Below, piece by piece: positions 17,801-20,704 of a DNA stretch of 20,704 nucleotides; position 1 is the first letter of the stretch; each line of letters opens with the position of its first letter. A program made the translations under genes and the position numbers. The stretch spans positions 1-20,704 of IMG/VR virus record IMGVR_UViG_3300021959_000515. One strand, written 5' to 3'. The notes under the pieces are model-generated. The model worked only from the letters and a program-made list of their open reading frames with translations, was not told the DNA's origin and ran no database searches. The stretch is from a virus.

Positions 17801-20704
17801 TTTCCAATCGCTATGGCGTTTAAAGATACGGTAGCTGTTGCTTTCGGTAGAGTTGGGGCATGACCAAGTCTCCAGTTGTATTTCATTTCCGCCAAACCTT
17901 TTATCGAACCTTCTGTTGACTCAAAGTTTGAAAGGATTGGTATTTGATGAACGTATTTGTTTCTTTCTAGGACGTGACTCTCGATAACGTTGTTTATCTT
18001 CTCAGAGAACCTAGCGGATGCCGGCACAAGTTGTTGAAGAGCGATTGATATTGAATCGTCAATCCATTTATAGAATGATGTAAACTTTTCAATATCTGGT
18101 TCGTTCTCAACGTCATCAAAGAAACGATCTCTTAAAAAGTCAGCCATAGAATATCTGTGATGATATCTCTGGTTTGGTTGACCTATAAGATTGTTTAAGT
18201 CCAATGCAGTCGAGAACATACTCATCATCTCATCAGAGATGGTTCCCCACATTGACTTTTCAAAAGAGTAAAAATTGTCAGATACATCTTCGTCAACAAA
18301 GAATTGTTCAGTCTCGTCTGTTTTAATTGTTGTTAAGTCAGATGACATTAGATCATCTGGTAATCTTTTTCTTGCAGAGTAGAGATAGTTCTTATCCAAC
18401 ACCGTTGATGTTGAAGTATTAAAACCAATTCCTTTTGCCGGTATATATCTTTGTATTATGTTTGACAGCGAGCCATAATCATTACGTGCTGATCCAGAGG
18501 AAAGGTCTGAGACCATAAATTCGCCGGATGAATCCGAGCCAGTTAAATCATTAAAGGCCCAATGGAAAGCTAAGGTTTTCTCTCTAGGAACTTCTACAGG
18601 ATAAACGTTAACAATATCTTGCTCAAATGGTTCGTTTGTTCCAAAGGTTTCTGAATCAAAAGCATGTTGATCAATTGCATCATTTGACAAATAACTATGC
18701 CAGTAACGAACGTAGCCAAGTTTAATATCTGAATTGTGGATTACTGACCCTGTAAACTTGGTCCTGTTGGCACCGGCATAGAATATCTTGTCGGAGGAGT
18801 AATAAGATCGTGCTAAGGATGTCGCCGACAAGTGAAAATAGTTTCTCTTCGTATTTCCATCTGCCTCAACACCATAGAACTCTACTAAATAGTCGTCTGG
18901 TGTGCTTATTACCCTATTCGGTCGAGGATAGCTTGAATGTTTCATTCTAACGGCCAAAGACCATTTGTTGTTTTCATATTGTCCAGTATACCAGTCGGTG
19001 TGTATTTTAATATTGGAGCCTGTTAAAACAAATTTAATTCGATGTGAATCACTAGGATCTAGGTTGCTTTCTAATCTATCTCTAACGACATAAACCCGCA
19101 ATCCACTAGTATCTTCTGCTGCGTTATATTCTTGCCCTTCTTTGTAACCCATGATTGATGATGATAGATGTGGAAAAGGATTATAGTTTACTTCATTTTT
19201 TCTTTGTTTTCTTGGAAGAATTATTTCAGATTGCAGCGAAAAGGAACCAATGTAACTTGAGTCCGCTGGTATATATCTTTCGCCGGGCATTTGCGTGTTT
19301 GAGGAAGTTTGGAAAAGAGTTGCATCAAAGTGACCATCAACATTAAAATCAATAAACTTTCTTTCGTATGATTTAAATTCGTAATTGTTTCTCAAAACAA
19401 ATGTGGAGTCATCAGCATACATCTTGAGTTTGACCAAGTCTTGTCCAATACCTAAAGATCTAAAAAAGTTTCTAAATGATTTCTCCGTTCCTTTTGACTT
19501 GTAAATGCATTGTAAATTGTTATATAAATTGTGATATATTGTGTTTCTAACTTCGTTTATTTCTTTTTCGTAAATTTCGTTAGAATCTTTTTGTCTAAAT
19601 GTTTCTAAAATGTTTGCGTCTACAAAAAGATCGGGCATAACGAACCCTTGGTTGTAGAGTAATTGTTTTGCAAATGGTAGCGGTTTGTTTGATCCGCTTA
19701 TATAGTGGTTGTCGTGTATCTTGTTGACAAAGTCTATTTGGTGCCAAAGGGTGTCAAAGTATGACCCCATGATTTGAGCTAGGTGTTTTAGTTGTTTCCC
19801 GTTTTGCTCGTCTTCTTCTTGCATCCATCCCGGAAAGTAACTGTAAAGCATTGACGAGTTTTCCAAGTCCGCTAGAGACCCAGATGTTTTGTATTCTGCT
19901 TTCTTCGCAACTACAGTTGGGTGCGTGGAATATATAATTGGATCTTTAAACTCTGTTAGTCCAAGTTTCTCGGTTATTGCGGAAGATGTAGATCTTGCAC
20001 CAGTGGTTGTTCCAATCATCTTACCATTATTAAATCGACCAGAATAGTCCAACACTGTATCATCTAAAGCGCTATTGCCCGTCACACCTTCGTTAAATTT
20101 AAAGTAACAACCTAAGTCTATGTTGGAATCATGCTTGTTTGTTCCACCACCTACCGGTATAAACCAAGTGTTGTAAATATCTTCGGGCGTTCTTGCCTTT
20201 TTCCAATATCTAAACTCGTCAATAGAAGCACCTCTTAGCTTGTCTGAGCCATCATCATTAGCACCCAATGTTAAGTTTAGTCCACCTTCCGCTGGTAAGA
20301 TTTCAGAGATACCATAAGCAGCAGAGGTTCCAACTTTTTGCCCTGCAAGTTCGCCATTTTTAAATGATTTAAAAACAAGTCCAGAACCTGTTGTCTTTAT
20401 GGTAAATGCAAAATGATTCCACTCATTTCCTGTGGTAGCGTTTGTGACCATGTCTTCAATTACTGTGCTCAAAGATCCTGAGTTCATAACTACCTGCAAT
20501 TTGTCTGTTGATGTTAATTTTATTTTTATATCGCCAGCTTTTGCTGATGATGATATATGCATAATAGTTTTGTCGACAGCCGCATTCATCTTAAGCCAAA
20601 ATTCTATCGTGGCCCCGTCGTCTCCGCGAAACTCAAAAGCAGATGTTCGTTTTTTCTCGGCATCATAAATTGATGAGTTCTCGAAAGTATCGGCAAACTT
20701 TTTA
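14887..20704 (-). CDS. Giant multidomain virion protein with LamG domains, probably baseplate/tail (5' end outside window)
   Basis: The frame stays open to the right edge. The first ATG in the frame (20587-20589) lies inside a LamG domain (TIEFWLKMN spans it), so the true start is outside the window and 1938 codons are visible before TAA. Domains in order: the rest of a LamG/concanavalin A-like domain (about 20000-20704; FWLK, WNHFAFTI, IDEFRYW, DYSGRFNNG); a helical region ending in IYKSKGTEKSFRNFFRSLGI (about 19447-19512), resembling the KGT motif of tail protein I baseplate proteins; a second LamG-like region (about 18530-19290; NKWSLAVRMK, VRYWHSYLSNDAI); a helical stretch with LQQLVPASARFSE and ESHVLERNKY (about 17955-18080); a compact beta insert (17415-17850); a long unassigned part with MQGPFTEQHVGGLQYRH; a third LamG (about 15535-16205); and an end segment with RFSAPGGPEV and PRSELQYSWI. 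The likely role is a large baseplate or tail-tip subunit; function is inferred from domains only. The stop lies 2 bases before the next gene. Confidence 0.93.
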   Translation of the reverse strand, partial: KKFADTFENSSIYDAEKKRTSAFEFRGDDGATIEFWLKMNAAVDKTIMHISSSAKAGDIKIKLTSTDKLQVVMNSGSLSTVIEDMVTNATTGNEWNHFAFTIKTTGSGLVFKSFKNGELAGQKVGTSAAYGISEILPAEGGLNLTLGANDDGSDKLRGASIDEFRYWKKARTPEDIYNTWFIPVGGGTNKHDSNIDLGCYFKFNEGVTGNSALDDTVLDYSGRFNNGKMIGTTTGARSTSSAITEKLGLTEFKDPIIYSTHPTVVAKKAEYKTSGSLADLENSSMLYSYFPGWMQEEDEQNGKQLKHLAQIMGSYFDTLWHQIDFVNKIHDNHYISGSNKPLPFAKQLLYNQGFVMPDLFVDANILETFRQKDSNEIYEKEINEVRNTIYHNLYNNLQCIYKSKGTEKSFRNFFRSLGIGQDLVKLKMYADDSTFVLRNNYEFKSYERKFIDFNVDGHFDATLFQTSSNTQMPGERYIPADSSYIGSFSLQSEIILPRKQRKNEVNYNPFPHLSSSIMGYKEGQEYNAAEDTSGLRVYVVRDRLESNLDPSDSHRIKFVLTGSNIKIHTDWYTGQYENNKWSLAVRMKHSSYPRPNRVISTPDDYLVEFYGVEADGNTKRNYFHLSATSLARSYYSSDKIFYAGANRTKFTGSVIHNSDIKLGYVRYWHSYLSNDAIDQHAFDSETFGTNEPFEQDIVNVYPVEVPREKTLAFHWAFNDLTGSDSSGEFMVSDLSSGSARNDYGSLSNIIQRYIPAKGIGFNTSTSTVLDKNYLYSARKRLPDDLMSSDLTTIKTDETEQFFVDEDVSDNFYSFEKSMWGTISDEMMSMFSTALDLNNLIGQPNQRYHHRYSMADFLRDRFFDDVENEPDIEKFTSFYKWIDDSISIALQQLVPASARFSEKINNVIESHVLERNKYVHQIPILSNFESTEGSIKGLAEMKYNWRLGHAPTLPKATATVSLNAIAIGNFYNTAIRITDYNNVTKRYILQNTATSNTGTTVSLDPGSGAVNHVVVGIQGLSSTTVTAQLVTAISSANGHAGSIVATVDSSDSKILRLTQSVPGPSGNTQLIAQATHVDGSALWPAHGIGTSSNFTGGSDNEEQNALWHIDRKKKTGLRETLRVSRNNHSIQSSGLIRREIDGTTRISDTFSVRRFAKLYDISMVSQETIHGGTNFGRKKNLQLFHESIAPAGALGSTSEVPQNVITVGVGTGQGIISGSMGEYDIDDPPRKRKINFSALIGNKESNEYAYNILGNSVVPMNVMSGTITTGFNKTVHEKYKNGVHFTNLHNDVVGNYNETSMQGPFTEQHVGGLQYRHIDINQYNTTLGRINTQSDRPEGWGLLISAHPIASGSDDGAFGFVGADYEAPYPSTGSKKATRYRDEHAKRPVNVRNIKTTVGSWKVGNYKNELEIFQVSPTFQKTWAKRASDDPSIDILPTGIAGQLPDSTHYHTLVGQGAQEVGNIFGSHNNNRQLDDSLNEVQSIALNSAETTSDNYRMASSTSVSGYANYTTGHKSLSFWVNLNNDTQTGRTIVRAQDSSNNESFSLFFSTSSRLYYRVAGAGGTKLWRWTISYDSFVDTWRHVAIAWSGDTTEPPTLFLDGASGVAGTVTSGPDGVTTVRQPARIYLFDDGTSNSNAYELQGALQNFAIYSGSLTLANAQSIYNSGVSLNTPIRTSDLYDHWTLGNENPNLSLGLSVPAGTIFSSSYGGKNNLTSSGDLTVIAGNNTATRKTTPYILTPELNNVITIPRTDLTSSERNIVTRFSAPGGPEVQTTSYLDAYTQTYSTHNAIPFRNLSVLTDSGETGAIRVEDHLGHRRGLNSLRALHMGKFGTDATYGVISVDGYPTNGSFNKQHRNTSKRMEYSGSSIITGSNHDNAFINTTMPRSELQYSWISNATSGSDAPVQRILGYAPRNGFVSSSDGYHEAIVFPSISTILGS
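15535..16205 (-). other. LamG domain 3 (C-terminal third of first giant protein), homologous to the LamG domain of the next gene
   Basis: The domain contains SVSGYANYTTGHKSLSFWVN, TWRHVAIAWSG, LFLDGASG, YELQGALQNFAIYSG, QSIYNSGV, YDHWTLGNEN and SSYGGKNNLTSSGDLTVI. The same ordered markers (SVTGYSANTPITLSFWVYL, WFNLTVTWTG, CFINGLAG, YELEGSLQ, DQIYNNGI, RDHWVLGN, SSYGTNNLTGANNLEL) occur at the start of the following gene, so the two domains are homologous over about 220 residues. It interrupts the path between SLNEVQSIALNS and a conserved-looking RFSAPGGPEV segment. Confidence 0.75.
17415..17850 (-). other. Compact repeat-type beta domain inserted in the first giant protein
   Basis: About 145 residues of low-charge Thr/Ser/Ala/Val sequence start at TATVSLNAIAIGNF and close with SSNFTGGSDNEE. 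Inside are KRYILQNTATSNTG, VTAQLVTAISSANGHAG and LRLTQSVPGPSGNTQLIAQ. I remember domains ending in a LTQ-x-x-x-G-x-x-GNT...NFTGG pattern as recurrent inserts in giant virion proteins of marine phages; this was not searched. It sits between the LERNKY helical segment and the conserved ALWHIDRKKK segment, and looks like an add-on rather than part of the core. Confidence 0.5.
18530..19290 (-). other. LamG-like beta region 2 of the first giant protein
   Basis: This beta-rich stretch contains HRIKFVLTGSNIKI, NKWSLAVRMK, VEFYGVEADG and KLGYVRYWHSYLSNDAIDQH, and ends with LAFHWAFNDLTGSDSSG followed by VSDLSSG. The order of expression strand, ligand-face strand, RYW strand and WxFN/D-SSG closing strand is the same as in the LamG domain nearest the right edge. 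Sequence divergence is large, so the fold is an inference. Confidence 0.5.
19430..19900 (-). other. Helical region resembling tail protein I (P2 gpI-type baseplate protein)
   Basis: The segment runs from HLAQIMGSYFDTLWHQIDF through PFAKQLLYNQGF and EVRNTIYHNLYNNL to YKSKGTEKSFRNFFRSLGI. Tail protein I family members (Pfam Tail_P2_I; P2 gpI, functionally linked to T4 gp7) typically show an early helix around L-A-x-x-L, a run of helices, and a late KGT-x-x-x-[IL]-x-x-x-[FL]-x-x-x-G motif. That order is matched here. The match is by eye. If right, it places this giant protein in the baseplate wedge next to a baseplate J-like protein that would be encoded just upstream, outside the window. Confidence 0.4.
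20000..20704 (-). other. LamG/concanavalin A-like domain 1 of the first giant protein (cut by window edge)
   Basis: The translated stretch has the usual LamG-3 order: a beta strand with FWLK, then WNHFAFTI, KNGELAG, then LRGASIDEFRYWKKARTPED, and finally a second strand set with YFKFNEG and DYSGRFNNGK. Such jelly-roll domains bind glycans or act as protein-protein modules in phage fibres. The N-terminal strands lie partly outside the window. No ligand can be named from the sequence. Confidence 0.7.

Noticed and set aside
20587-20589. ATG as the start of the first giant gene
   Set aside because: The frame is open to the window edge, and the codons upstream read TSAFEFRGDDGATIEFWLK, the first strands of the same LamG domain, so this Met is internal.

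Overview
The window is a densely packed virion-structure block of a tailed phage (Caudoviricetes), probably a large-genome and likely marine phage. I base the phage assignment on three things. All genes lie on the minus strand with almost no space between them. None has a metabolic or information-processing signature. The proteins combine giant size with lectin-like (LamG/concanavalin A) folds, fibronectin-like strands and beta-rich Ser/Thr/Asn/Gly composition, as in tail, baseplate and fibre proteins. The marine assignment rests on remembered resemblance to proteins of uncultivated marine phages and was not searched. The DNA is AT-rich (about 40% G+C by eye, not computed). The host cannot be told from the sequence. 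No rRNA, tRNA, CRISPR, insertion sequence or integrase was seen.

Layout in the direction of transcription (right to left): (1) a giant LamG-bearing protein, open at the right edge, with at least 1938 residues visible (14887-20704); (2) a second giant protein of 1633 aa with an N-terminal LamG domain and a Gly-rich tail (9983-14884); (3) a 331-aa protein (8991-9986) with an N-terminal module shared with gene 8; (4) a 302-aa protein carrying an 18-residue tandem duplication (8083-8991); (5) a 700-aa basic protein (5979-8081); (6) a 70-aa protein (5764-5976); (7) a 735-aa protein with fibronectin-III-like stretches and a GTG start (3560-5767); (8) a 317-aa protein (2555-3508); (9) and (10) two paralogous proteins of 373 and 457 aa (1423-2544 and 43-1416). 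A promoter-like sequence and a ribosome binding site at the left edge suggest that another gene starts at or just past base 1.

The genes behave as one translationally coupled operon. Neighbours overlap by 1-4 bases or are 1-10 bases apart, except for a single 51-base gap before gene 8. Most starts have a clear GGAG/GGAGG-type ribosome binding site inside the end of the preceding gene. The likely joint role is to build the baseplate and tail-tip or fibre apparatus. The first giant protein has a region resembling the tail protein I (P2 gpI) baseplate family, and its lectin-like domains could contact glycans or other virion proteins. The most notable points are homologous LamG cassettes on both sides of the boundary between the two giant genes, a compact beta-domain inserted in the first giant gene, two cases of intra-block paralogy, and a recent in-frame 54-bp duplication. 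I saw no defence, mobile or regulatory system beyond this virion module.
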